Program-made: the position numbers and the translations under genes
From: Ferrovum sp. PN-J185
Lineage (GTDB): Bacteria; Pseudomonadota; Gammaproteobacteria; Burkholderiales; Ferrovaceae
Assembly (NCBI RefSeq): GCF_001581925.1
Contig: NZ_LQZA01000002.1
Location: forward strand, 186,001 to 250,000
Direction of reading: 5' to 3'
DNA length: 64,000 nucleotides
Shown here: positions 20,101-28,025 of the stretch, piece after piece
How the letters are laid out: every line of letters starts with the position of its first letter
Numbering within the stretch: position 1 is the first letter of the stretch
Notes under the pieces: generated by a model
Told to the model about the DNA's origin: nothing
Database searches by the model: none
The model's input: only the letters and a program-made list of their open reading frames with translations

Positions 20101-20883
20101 ATGCGTATTGCCACATGGAATGTTAATTCAATTAAAGTACGCATGGAGCAAGTAGGTGATTGGCTTAATAAAGCTTCTCCCGATGTATTATGTCTGCAAG
20201 AACTTAAATGTGAGAGTAGTCAGTTTCCAGAGAGTTATTTTAAAGAATTAGGTTATCACGCTCTGATTGCTGGCCAGAAGACCTACAACGGTGTGGCGAT
20301 TTTAAGCCGTCATGAGGCACAGGATGTGGTAATTGGTATGCCTAAGTTTGAAGATCATCAACAGCGTCTAATTGCTGCAACAATTAATGATGTGCGCATT
20401 ATTAGTGCATATTGCCCCAATGGCGAAGCAGTCACTTCAGACAAGTATCAATATAAATTAAATTGGTATAGGGCATTAACTGAATATTTAAAAGCTCTTT
20501 TATCTGGCAATGATCAGCTCGTTATTCTGGGTGATTTTAATATCGCCCCACAGGATAAGGATGTTTATGATCCTGAAGCTTACAAAGAGGAAGTCCTGTG
20601 CACCGATGCTGAGCGACAGGCCTTCCAACAATTGTTGTCTTTAGGTTTAGTGGATGCGTTCAGACAGCGCTACCCAGATGACCCTGGATTTACCTGGTGG
20701 CACTATCGTATGAACGCCTTCAAGCGAAAAATGGGCCTTAGAATTGACCATGCATTAATTAGTAACGCTCTACTCCCTCGCTTACAAGATTGTCAGGTGG
20801 ATACTACGCCAAGAGGTAACGAGCGGCCCTCAGATCATGCTCCGTTATTTGTAGATTTATCTTCCTCCAATCCTAACTCTTGA
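20101..20883 (+). CDS. xthA: Exodeoxyribonuclease III
   Basis: A 260-residue enzyme of the endonuclease/exonuclease/phosphatase fold that cleaves abasic sites and removes 3' blocks in base-excision repair. Motifs seen: T-W-N-V-N-S-I at the N-terminus, L-Q-E-L-K (metal Glu), L-G-D-F-N-I-A and the C-terminal S-D-H-A-P-L. The ATG follows the prlC stop codon with no gap. The last 49 bases overlap the end of ntrC on the other strand. Confidence 0.95.
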   Translation: MRIATWNVNSIKVRMEQVGDWLNKASPDVLCLQELKCESSQFPESYFKELGYHALIAGQKTYNGVAILSRHEAQDVVIGMPKFEDHQQRLIAATINDVRIISAYCPNGEAVTSDKYQYKLNWYRALTEYLKALLSGNDQLVILGDFNIAPQDKDVYDPEAYKEEVLCTDAERQAFQQLLSLGLVDAFRQRYPDDPGFTWWHYRMNAFKRKMGLRIDHALISNALLPRLQDCQVDTTPRGNERPSDHAPLFVDLSSSNPNS

Positions 20884-22265
20884 ATTTTACGAGTGAGAGT
20901 ATTCCTTCCCCAACCTAACAATTGGGCTGCCTCTACTTTCTTACCCCCTGTATGAATTAATGCTTGTTCAATGAGAATACGCTCAAAATCAGTAATTAAG
21001 CGATTTAAAATACCCTGCTCCCCTTGGTTAAAAGATGAGGATACTTCGCGTTCAAGTGCGCTTTGCCAGTTATGTGACAAGACTGAGTTGGCTTCTGTCT
21101 GTTCGGATATAGCCGGGGTTTTAATATCCTCAGGTAAATCAGATACGTCCACAGACATACCAGGCGCCATCACACTCACCCAATGACACAGGTTTTCAAG
21201 CTGCCTTACATTACCACGCCATGCTAATCCTTTTAAAAACTGGATGGCGTTGTCAGTAAAGCGCTTAGGTTCAACTTGCAATTCACGGGCGCTTTTTTGC
21301 AGAAAATATCGACTTAATAATGGAATATCTTCACGGCGATCGCGTAGGGAGGGGATGCGGATACGAATAACATTTAAACGATGATATAAGTCTTCACGAA
21401 AGAGTCCTTCATTTACTCGCTGCTCTAGGTTTTGGTGGGTAGCAGCAATGATCCGTACATGACTAGCGATGGGTGAGTGCCCACCGACGCGGTAGAAATG
21501 TCCATCAGATAACACTCGTAATAGTCTGGTTTGTAGATCAGCTGGCATATCACCAATTTCGTCTAAAAACAGAGTACCACCTTCAGCTTGCTCAAATCTT
21601 CCTTTACGTAATGTATTGGCACCTGTAAAAGCACCTCTTTCATGACCGAACAATTCTGACTCTAGTAGTTCTTTAGGAATTGCTGCGGTATTGATAGCAA
21701 TAAAAGGTTTATGAGCTCGTTGGCTATGGCGATGCAGTGCACGAGCAACCAATTCCTTGCCGGTACCGGATTCACCGGTAATCAGAACACTGGCGTTAGA
21801 TTGCGATAATCTACCTATGGCCCTAAATACCTCTTGCATAGCTGGGGCTTGACCAAGGATTTCAGGGGGAAGGTTGTCCTCCATGGCCATATTTTCAAAA
21901 GTAGCGTTTTCATTCATGGCGCGACGAATCAGCTCAATGGCATGATCTACATCAAAGGGCTTAGGTAAATACTCATAAGCACCTCCTTGAAAAGCGCTCA
22001 CCGCACTTTCTAGATCAGAGTAGGCTGTCATAATAATTACCGGCACATGGGGGCAACGTTCTTTTAATTTATCTAAAAGAATTAATCCAGATTGACCCGG
22101 CATTCGTATATCGCTGATGACAATTTGTGGTTGTTCTTCTTCAAGCGCTTCGAGCGCTTCTGGTGCAGAGGAGAAGGTCTTATGAGCGATATTTTCTCGT
22201 GTGAGTGCTTTCTCAAAGACCCATCTTATTGATCTATCGTCATCTACTATCCAAACAGGTTTCAT
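20835..22265 (-). CDS. ntrC: Nitrogen response regulator NtrC (sigma-54 activator)
   Basis: A 476-residue regulator: receiver domain with phosphorylatable Asp52 (V-I-S-D-I-R-M-P), AAA+ domain with Walker A G-E-S-G-T-G-K-E and the sigma-54-contacting G-A-F-T-G-A loop, and a C-terminal Fis-type helix-turn-helix ([12 protein letters not shown]). Phosphorylated NtrC activates nitrogen genes at sigma-54 promoters. Likely targets in this window are glnA and porin2-glnK2-amtB. It lies 27 bases after ntrB and is convergent with xthA, overlapping it by 49 bases. Confidence 0.97.
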   Translation of the reverse strand: MKPVWIVDDDRSIRWVFEKALTRENIAHKTFSSAPEALEALEEEQPQIVISDIRMPGQSGLILLDKLKERCPHVPVIIMTAYSDLESAVSAFQGGAYEYLPKPFDVDHAIELIRRAMNENATFENMAMEDNLPPEILGQAPAMQEVFRAIGRLSQSNASVLITGESGTGKELVARALHRHSQRAHKPFIAINTAAIPKELLESELFGHERGAFTGANTLRKGRFEQAEGGTLFLDEIGDMPADLQTRLLRVLSDGHFYRVGGHSPIASHVRIIAATHQNLEQRVNEGLFREDLYHRLNVIRIRIPSLRDRREDIPLLSRYFLQKSARELQVEPKRFTDNAIQFLKGLAWRGNVRQLENLCHWVSVMAPGMSVDVSDLPEDIKTPAISEQTEANSVLSHNWQSALEREVSSSFNQGEQGILNRLITDFERILIEQALIHTGGKKVEAAQLLGWGRNTLTRKIQELGLEEDKSTNNGA

Positions 22266-22292
22266 ATTGATCCTTGTTATGCTATTTCAAAG

Positions 22293-23348
22293 TTAGCTAT
22301 ATTCTGTTTCGGTGATGGGGAGAATGAGATCAAAACAAGTGAATCCTGGACGACTTTCAAATTCCACCATACCATAATGTTGACTAATCAAATTCTGTGC
22401 CAACATTAATCCTAGTCCCGTTCCTCCCTCGCGACCAGAGACCAGAGGTTGAAAAATACGGGGTTGTAGTGAGGTTGGAATACCGGGGCCATTATCAATA
22501 ATTTTGACGACAATACCTAATTTAAACCGTTTTTTAGCCAGAGTAATTTGACGTAATATGCGTGTTTGTATTTTAATTGTGCCTTGAGTTTGAAATGCTT
22601 GAGCGGCATTACGTACAATATTTAGTATGGCTTGAATAAGTTGTTCACGATCAGCTAAAAACTCTGGGATACTGGTGTCATAATCTCGTTGTATCGATAC
22701 CCGCTTAGGAAACTCAGCTAAGGTGACACTGCGAACTCTTTCAAGTACCTCATGAATATTAAGAGGTGCAGTTTGGTGAAGACGGCTATTGGGGCTTAAC
22801 ATACGATCAAGTAATAACTGTAAGCGCCCTGCTTCATTCTTAATAACTTCTGTATATTCCCTAAGCTCCACTTGATCCAATTCTTTTTCTAATAATTGAG
22901 CAGCACCCTTAATGCCACCTAAAGGATTTCTTATTTCATGCGCCAGGTTACGTATTAGCTGACGATTAACCTCTTGATCTTGAATGATTTTTTCTTCTTT
23001 TTCTATTTTCGCTCGTTGGTTAATCGGTCTAAACTCAAGAAGAATATTTACTGAATCTTCTAGTGGTGTACCAGTACAAGTCAGAACATATTTGTCATGA
23101 GCCGTCGAATGGAAAGTCCATTCATGCTCAATAAACCCCATTTTTTTTTCAAAGGATAGGCTACAGTCTTCTAGCAGTCTTTCAATATCGGCGAGTACTG
23201 AGTCTAGTCGATATCCGAGAATATTTTTACGGCTTACCGCAAACAGATCTTCAGCTGCAGTGTTAATGAAAACGATATTAAATTCTTTGTTGAGTACAAC
23301 CACCGCTGTAGTGATGAGATCAAGACCTCTATAATCGTCGTTTTTCAT
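22293..23348 (-). CDS. ntrB: Nitrogen sensor histidine kinase NtrB
   Basis: A 351-residue cytosolic histidine kinase: N-terminal PAS domain (about 10-110), dimerisation domain with phosphorylated His137 (L-A-H-E-I-R-N-P-L-G-G) and C-terminal ATPase domain (N-box I-V-R-N-A-A-Q-A, G1 D-N-G-P-G-I-P, G2 G-G-T-G-L-G-L). PII protein controls whether NtrB phosphorylates or dephosphorylates NtrC. It is placed between glnA and ntrC as in enterobacteria, with a hairpin between it and glnA. Confidence 0.96.
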   Translation of the reverse strand: MKNDDYRGLDLITTAVVVLNKEFNIVFINTAAEDLFAVSRKNILGYRLDSVLADIERLLEDCSLSFEKKMGFIEHEWTFHSTAHDKYVLTCTGTPLEDSVNILLEFRPINQRAKIEKEEKIIQDQEVNRQLIRNLAHEIRNPLGGIKGAAQLLEKELDQVELREYTEVIKNEAGRLQLLLDRMLSPNSRLHQTAPLNIHEVLERVRSVTLAEFPKRVSIQRDYDTSIPEFLADREQLIQAILNIVRNAAQAFQTQGTIKIQTRILRQITLAKKRFKLGIVVKIIDNGPGIPTSLQPRIFQPLVSGREGGTGLGLMLAQNLISQHYGMVEFESRPGFTCFDLILPITETEYS

Positions 23349-23362
23349 AGATTTTTTAGTTA

Positions 23363-23401
23363 AAAAACCCGCAATCTAAGTATCCATAAATTGCGGGTTT
23401 T
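23363..23401 (-). terminator. Hairpin between glnA and ntrB
   Basis: A stem of AAAACCCGCAAT paired with ATTGCGGGTTTT, around a 14-base loop. On the minus strand it is followed by a T run, so it should terminate glnA transcripts. It ends 14 bases before the ntrB start codon, so ntrBC transcription may rely on readthrough, as in the enterobacterial glnALG operon. Confidence 0.85.
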
Positions 23402-23447
23402 GTTGGTATTGTGACTGCCCTAAATGAACCATCTAGGGCCTAATCCT

Positions 23448-24857
23448 TTACAGACTGTAGTACATCTGGAATTCTAAAGGATGAGTTGTCATACGGAACA
23501 AGGTTACTTCTTCCATTTTTAATGCAATATAAGCATCAATCATTTCGTTGGAGAATACGCCACCACGAGTTAAGAACTCACGGTCTTTGTCCAATGCTTC
23601 AAGCGCTTCATCTAAGGACGCAGCTGGTGATGGGATCTTGGCATCTTCTTCAGGAGAGAGATGGTACAAGTCTTTATCAGATGCTTCACCAGGATGGATT
23701 TTGTTTTGAACGCCATCTAAGCCTGCCATCAACATGGCCGCAAAAGCCAAGTATGGGTTAGCAGTAGGATCTGGGAAGCGAATTTCCACACGACGTGCTT
23801 TATCACTTTGAACAAATGGAACACGAATTGCAGCAGAACGGTTACGTGCTGAGTAAGCCAATTTAACTGGGGCTTCAAATCCTGGTACCAAGCGCTTATA
23901 AGAGTTGGTGCTAGGGTTGGTTAACGCATTCAATGCCTTAGCGTGTTTGATAATACCGCCGATGTAGTACAAGGCAAACTCAGAAAGACCTGCGTAACCA
24001 TTGCCAGCAAAGAGGTTTTTACCATCTTTCCAAACTGATTGATGCACGTGCATACCAGAACCGTTATCGCCAACGATTGGTTTTGGCATAAAGGTAGCGG
24101 TTTTACCATATGAATGGGCAACGTTATGAACAACGTATTTTAAAATTTGTGTCCAGTCAGCACGCTGAACTAAGGGTGCAAAACGGGTACCGATTTCACA
24201 TTGCCCAGGTGCTGCAACCTCGTGATGATGTACTTCTACAGGTACACCCATATCTTCAAGTGCGAGACACATGGCAGAGCGAATATCTTGCAATGAATCG
24301 ACTGGGGGAACAGGGAAATAACCGCCTTTAACAGCAGGACGGTGACCCATATTACCGCCATCATATTCTTTGTTAGATGACCAAGGAGCTTCTTCTGTTG
24401 AAATTTTTACGCTGCAACCTGACATATCAACATGCCAACTGACAGAATCAAAAATAAAAAATTCAGGTTCTGGTCCAAAATAAGCTACATCACCCACACC
24501 ACTTGCTTTTAAATAAGCTTCGGCGCGTTTGGCAATCGAGCGTGGATCACGATCGTAACCTTTACCATCTGATGGCTCGATAACATCGCAAGTTAAAATG
24601 AGTGTTGCCTCATCCATGAAAGGATCAATATTAGCAGTGGTTGCATCAGGCATTAATAACATATCAGAGGCTTGGATACCTTTCCAACCTGCGATAGATG
24701 AGCCATCAAAAGCATGACCTTCAGTGAATTTGCTTTCGTCAAATGCACTTATTGGAACTGATACGTGCTGTTCTTTACCACGGGTATCGGTGAAACGAAA
24801 GTCAACAAATCTGACTTCGTTTTCCTTAATCATTTGCATGACCTTTTCAACTGCCAT
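23448..24857 (-). CDS. glnA: Glutamine synthetase type I
   Basis: A 469-residue dodecameric enzyme that makes glutamine from glutamate, ammonia and ATP, the main entry point for ammonium. The glycine-rich F-D-G-S-S-I near the N-terminus, the K-P[10 protein letters not shown] block and N-R-S-A-A-I-R-V are present. Tyr398 in D-L-Y-H-L-S-P-E-E is the adenylylation site of class I-beta enzymes, so control by GlnE is likely. Upstream are a sigma-54 promoter and several NtrC-like sites. A ribosome site (AGGAG) precedes the ATG. Confidence 0.98.
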   Translation of the reverse strand: MAVEKVMQMIKENEVRFVDFRFTDTRGKEQHVSVPISAFDESKFTEGHAFDGSSIAGWKGIQASDMLLMPDATTANIDPFMDEATLILTCDVIEPSDGKGYDRDPRSIAKRAEAYLKASGVGDVAYFGPEPEFFIFDSVSWHVDMSGCSVKISTEEAPWSSNKEYDGGNMGHRPAVKGGYFPVPPVDSLQDIRSAMCLALEDMGVPVEVHHHEVAAPGQCEIGTRFAPLVQRADWTQILKYVVHNVAHSYGKTATFMPKPIVGDNGSGMHVHQSVWKDGKNLFAGNGYAGLSEFALYYIGGIIKHAKALNALTNPSTNSYKRLVPGFEAPVKLAYSARNRSAAIRVPFVQSDKARRVEIRFPDPTANPYLAFAAMLMAGLDGVQNKIHPGEASDKDLYHLSPEEDAKIPSPAASLDEALEALDKDREFLTRGGVFSNEMIDAYIALKMEEVTLFRMTTHPLEFQMYYSL

Positions 24858-24950
24858 TTTTATCTCCTAGTTGGTTAATCTATGAAGCCATTATGACATT
24901 TCATAATAGTGAGAAATCCCATAATGATTTGAAATTCTTGCTATTCATTA

Positions 24951-24966
24951 AGCACTTTGTATGCCA
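24951..24966 (-). promoter_or_regulatory. glnA: Sigma-54 promoter of glnA
   Basis: Read on the minus strand: TGGCATA, four bases, GTGCT, with GG and GC 12 bases apart. The predicted start is near 24940, giving a leader of about 83 bases before glnA. NtrC-like sites lie 90-180 bases further upstream. Confidence 0.8.
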
Positions 24967-25029
24967 AGCAATAATATTAGCATTCTTTCACTTTTGCCGG
25001 GCTTTTTATATAGTTTACAAAATATTTAC

Positions 25030-25124
25030 GCACCAAAATAAAACATTTGCAGTTTATTTGCGCCAAAATAATGCATTTTAGTTAATTAAGCATACTTTTT
25101 TTGTTATAAAACCATTTTGGCGCG
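25030..25124. promoter_or_regulatory. NtrC-like enhancer cluster between glnA and the rhodanese gene
   Basis: The best site is TGCGCCAAAATAATGCA (25059-25075), 14 of 17 matches to TGCACCAAAATGGTGCA. Flanking it are a half-site GCACCAAAAT (25030-25039) and AAAACCATTTTGGCGCG (25108-25124). Centres lie roughly 95-175 bases upstream of the predicted glnA start, the usual range for NtrC enhancers. The sequences are seen; binding is inferred. Confidence 0.65.
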
Positions 25125-25130
25125 TAAAAT
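25101..25130 (+). promoter_or_regulatory. Possible sigma-70 promoter of the rhodanese gene
   Basis: TTGTTA (25101-25106), 18 bases, TAAAAT (25125-25130), 40 bases before the start codon at 25171. The spacer contains an NtrC-like site, so NtrC binding could also affect this promoter. Confidence 0.5.
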
Positions 25131-25170
25131 AAAAGTCGTTTATCCATTTTTAAAGTGATGAAGAAAAATC

Positions 25171-25623
25171 ATGTCTAAATCTTCTGAAATTTTATTGAAA
25201 GCACAAGAGCGCGCTCATCAAGCTAACCTTCCTTATGCAGGTGCGTTATTACCCAAAGAAGCCTACGAACTATTAAGTCTCATACACGGCTCACGATTAA
25301 TTGATGTACGTACCCAAGCTGAATTAGACTGGGTGGGTTATGTGCCAGATTCATTACATATAGAGTGGAGTGATTATCCAAGTGGTGAGCATAATCCAGA
25401 TTTTATAAAACAAATCCAATCCGAAGTAAGCCAAGATACCCCTTTGTTTTTTATGTGTCGTTCTGGCGCTAGATCGCATGCAGCCGCAAAACTCGCCACA
25501 GAAGCGGGATTTATTAATTCATATAATGTGTTAGAGGGATTTGAGGGAGATAAGGATCAGCATAACCACAGAAATACTGTTGGTGGATGGCGTCATGCTG
25601 GTCTGCCATGGAAACAAGGTTAA
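25171..25623 (+). CDS. Rhodanese-like domain protein (sulfurtransferase)
   Basis: A 150-residue single rhodanese domain. The active-site loop C-R-S-G-A-R-S has its catalytic Cys at residue 96, and the L-I-D-V-R-T-Q-A-E element is typical. Such proteins carry sulfur as a persulfide; the specific acceptor is not evident. No signal peptide, so it is cytoplasmic. It is divergent from glnA and five bases before aroE. Confidence 0.9.
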   Translation: MSKSSEILLKAQERAHQANLPYAGALLPKEAYELLSLIHGSRLIDVRTQAELDWVGYVPDSLHIEWSDYPSGEHNPDFIKQIQSEVSQDTPLFFMCRSGARSHAAAKLATEAGFINSYNVLEGFEGDKDQHNHRNTVGGWRHAGLPWKQG

Positions 25624-25628
25624 GTTAT

Positions 25629-26471
25629 ATGGATCGATATGCCGTTGTGGGGCAGCCTGTAGAGCATAGTCGATCCCCATATATTCATACCTATTTTGCG
25701 ATACAAACACAGCAGCAAATAGAATATGGTCGACTAGCACCTCACATTGATCAGTTTGAGGAATGCGTCAAAGATTTCTTTAACTCTGGTGGTAAGGGTT
25801 TAAATATTACCTTACCTTTTAAAGAAAGAGCCTATTTGTTAGCGCAACAACTTAGTTCAAGAGCAAAAATAGCCCATGCAGCCAATACTCTGTGGATCGA
25901 AGAGGGGCGAATCTGTGCTGACAATACGGATGGCTTAGGACTCATAGCAGACTTTAATTATTTGAATATTCCTATCAAAAATAAAAGTGTTTTGATATTA
26001 GGAGCAGGTGGTGCGGTTAGAGGAGTATTGGGGCCATTACTAGAGCACTCACCTGCAGAGATTTTTATTGCTAATAGAACAGCAAAAAAAGCCATAGAAC
26101 TGATTGAGGACTTTCAGACAGATAGCAATCCTGGTAACGCTAAAGTCCATGCTGGATTAATTACAGATCCAAGGCTATCACGTTCCTTTGACGTAATTAT
26201 TAACGCTACCTCAGCGGCAATTAAAGGTGAAGCCCTCGTTTTTCCTCAACATCTATTTTCTAGCCACAGTTATGCTTACGATATGAGTTATAGAGCAGGA
26301 CTGACACCTTTCCTAGAGCAAGCCGCAATGCACAAAGCGGCACACTACTATGATGGGTTGGGTATGTTAATAGAACAAGCAGCAGAATCCTTTAGAATCT
26401 GGCGTCATTGCCGACCTAAAACAGACGAACTCAGGGTACTGTTGAGACAACAACTTAATAATAACAGTTAA
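25629..26471 (+). CDS. aroE: Shikimate dehydrogenase AroE
   Basis: A 280-residue enzyme starting at the ATG at 25629 (M-D-R-Y-A-V-V-G); a longer reading would begin inside the rhodanese gene. It reduces 3-dehydroshikimate to shikimate with NADPH in aromatic amino-acid synthesis. Substrate-binding S-R-S-P and N-I-T-L-P-F-K (catalytic Lys65), the D-N-T-D-G motif and the nucleotide loop G-A-G-G-A-V-R-G are all present. It is followed closely by mtgA, a pairing common in betaproteobacteria. Confidence 0.95.
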   Translation: MDRYAVVGQPVEHSRSPYIHTYFAIQTQQQIEYGRLAPHIDQFEECVKDFFNSGGKGLNITLPFKERAYLLAQQLSSRAKIAHAANTLWIEEGRICADNTDGLGLIADFNYLNIPIKNKSVLILGAGGAVRGVLGPLLEHSPAEIFIANRTAKKAIELIEDFQTDSNPGNAKVHAGLITDPRLSRSFDVIINATSAAIKGEALVFPQHLFSSHSYAYDMSYRAGLTPFLEQAAMHKAAHYYDGLGMLIEQAAESFRIWRHCRPKTDELRVLLRQQLNNNS

Positions 26472-26478
26472 ATATATC

Positions 26479-27180
26479 TTGAAATTTTTTTTCTTGACCA
26501 TAAAAAAATCAATTAAGTTATTGTTTTTTATATGGTTATTTTGGAATATATGGATTTTTTCTGAAATTGTTTGGTGGAAATTTTATAATCCCAAAGGACT
26601 TACTTCTCTAACAGCGCAGCGCGAAAAAGAAAGATTAGCGCAACATAAAATACCCTATATTCATTATCCATGGATCAGCTATTCACATATATCAAATTCA
26701 CTAAAAAGAGCGGTAGTAGCTGAAGAAGATGCCAATTTTATTAATCATAGCGGATTTGATTGGCGGGGTATAAAAGTCGCATTTCAAAAAGATATAAATA
26801 AAAAAACAGTTATTGCAGGTGGATCAACGATTACACAACAATTAGCAAAAAATTTATTTTTATCCCCTAGGCGAAATCTTTTCAGGAAAGCTGAAGAAGC
26901 AATTATTACAGTAATGCTGGAAATGGTTTGGGATAAAAGAAGGATATTAGAAGTCTATTTAAATGTCATTGAATGGGGTGATGGAATTTATGGCTGTGAA
27001 TCAGCAGCCCGACATTATTTTGGCGTAACGGTAAGTGCTGTTACTTCTAGCCAAGCAGCGCTATTGGCGTCAATGATACCAAAACCTAAGTATTATGATA
27101 GGTTTGGAACCACAGAAAAATTATTAGACAAATCTCAACTCATTCAACAAAGAATGAATCAAGTTTTAATACCTAAGTAA
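26479..27180 (+). CDS. mtgA: Monofunctional peptidoglycan transglycosylase MtgA
   Basis: A 233-residue family-51 glycosyltransferase with one N-terminal membrane helix (about residues 12-30). It polymerises lipid II into glycan strands at the periplasmic face. The catalytic Glu in V-V-A-E-E-D, the G-G-S-T-I-T-Q-Q-L-A-K-N-L block and V-Y-L-N-V-I-E-W-G are intact. The start appears to be TTG at 26479, as no in-frame ATG occurs before the membrane helix and no clear ribosome site is seen. It lies seven bases after aroE. Confidence 0.92.
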   Translation: MKFFFLTIKKSIKLLFFIWLFWNIWIFSEIVWWKFYNPKGLTSLTAQREKERLAQHKIPYIHYPWISYSHISNSLKRAVVAEEDANFINHSGFDWRGIKVAFQKDINKKTVIAGGSTITQQLAKNLFLSPRRNLFRKAEEAIITVMLEMVWDKRRILEVYLNVIEWGDGIYGCESAARHYFGVTVSAVTSSQAALLASMIPKPKYYDRFGTTEKLLDKSQLIQQRMNQVLIPK

Positions 27181-27183
27181 AAT

Positions 27184-27211
27184 CTTCTAGGTATCGACAG
27201 ATACCTAGAAG
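27184..27211. terminator. Bidirectional hairpin between mtgA and the histone-like gene
   Basis: A perfect 12-base stem CTTCTAGGTATC / GATACCTAGAAG with GACA loop. It lies between convergent genes. T tracts are weak on both sides, stronger on the minus strand, so efficient Rho-independent action is uncertain. Confidence 0.65.
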
Positions 27212-27227
27212 TCTCAAATCCAACCTA

Positions 27228-27782
27228 TTAGAACATTGGTTTGATCAGTGGTGCTGTGATAATTGGAGCTGGTGTAGGTGCAGAAACTGCTTTTACTGGA
27301 GCAGCTTTTTTTACCACAGGTTTTTTAGCGGCTGGTTTTTTAGCTGCTACTGCTTTTTTAGCGGCTGGTTTTTTAGCGGCTGGTTTTTTAGCGGCTACTG
27401 CTTTTTTAGCAGCTGGTTTTTTAGCGGCTACTGCTTTTTTAGCGGCTGGTTTTTTAGCTGCTGCTACTTTTTTAGCGGCTGGTTTTTTAGCTGCTGCTAC
27501 TTTTTTAGCGGCTGGTTTTTTAGCTGCTGCTACTTTTTTAGCGGCTGGTTTTTTAGCTGCTACTACTTTTTTAGCGGCTGGTTTTTTAGCTGCTGCTACT
27601 TTTTTAGCGGCTGGTTTTTTAGCTGCAGCTACCTTCTTTGCGGCTGGCTTTTTAGCTGCCACTACTTTTTTAGCGGCTGGTTTTTTAGCAGCTGCTACTT
27701 TTTTAGCGGCTGGTTTTTTAGCTGCAGCTACCTTCTTTGCGGCTGGCTTTTTAGCTGCCGGCTTTTTCTTGGCTGTTACCAT
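27228..27782 (-). CDS. Histone H1-like DNA-binding protein (Lys/Ala/Pro repeats)
   Basis: A 184-residue protein built almost wholly of A-A-K-K-P-A-A-K-K-V-A type repeats (about twelve 11-residue units, residues 10-150), with a short non-repetitive tail rich in proline (A-P-T-P-A-P-I-I). Betaproteobacteria commonly encode such proteins resembling the C-terminal domain of eukaryotic H1 and chlamydial Hc2. They bind DNA through positive charge and may compact the nucleoid. The reading frame is clear from the start at 27782 with AGGAG upstream; the opposite-strand frame is only a shadow. Confidence 0.9.
   Translation of the reverse strand: MVTAKKKPAAKKPAAKKVAAAKKPAAKKVAAAKKPAAKKVVAAKKPAAKKVAAAKKPAAKKVAAAKKPAAKKVVAAKKPAAKKVAAAKKPAAKKVAAAKKPAAKKVAAAKKPAAKKAVAAKKPAAKKAVAAKKPAAKKPAAKKAVAAKKPAAKKPVVKKAAPVKAVSAPTPAPIITAPLIKPMF
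27315..27765. repeat. 33-bp tandem repeats within the histone-like gene
   Basis: The unit, read on the plus strand, is a run around GCGGCTGGTTTTTTAGCTGC repeated with small changes, 33 bases per unit. A variant unit containing GCAGCTACCTTCTTTGCGG occurs twice, about 99 bases apart, which suggests duplication of a multi-unit block. Copy number is expected to vary between strains. Confidence 0.9.
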
Positions 27783-28025
27783 ACTAACTTACTCCTTTTA
27801 GTGTTGATCGATTTGTTATAAGTCGTGCAATGCACTTCCATTGAATCAACTTAGAATTAAAAGTTAACTCTTGTAAGAGATAAATTAATCTCCTGGTGAT
27901 TAGAATTTTAACTTTTGAATAGAACAAAACAATACAATTAATTAAAAGAATATAAGTTATTTTGAATTGATGATTAATAAATAGTATCGTATCAATACTA
28001 AATGTACATAAAAATAAAATATAAA
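27783..28025. other. Intergenic region between the histone-like gene and lysA
   Basis: No gene is seen. It holds the ribosome site for the histone-like gene, a multi-stem inverted-repeat structure at 27859-27916, and otherwise AT-rich sequence. Transcripts of lysA running left would end here. Confidence 0.5.
27859..27916. other. Possible three-way-junction inverted repeat
   Basis: Outer stem AAAAGTTAA (27859-27867) with TTAACTTTT (27908-27916) encloses two small hairpins: CTCTT-GT-AAGAG (27868-27879) and TTAATC-N7-GATTAG (27885-27903). On the minus strand it could act as a lysA terminator or leader structure of the histone-like gene. Function unknown. Confidence 0.45.

Noticed and set aside
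27315-27765. Regular repeats resembling a CRISPR array
   Set aside because: The repeats are in-frame coding units without unique spacers between them.
27241-27801. Long open frame on the plus strand opposite the histone-like gene
   Set aside because: It is the mirror of the Lys/Ala/Pro repeats (poly Ala/Phe/Leu), lacks a ribosome site, and the minus-strand product matches a known family.
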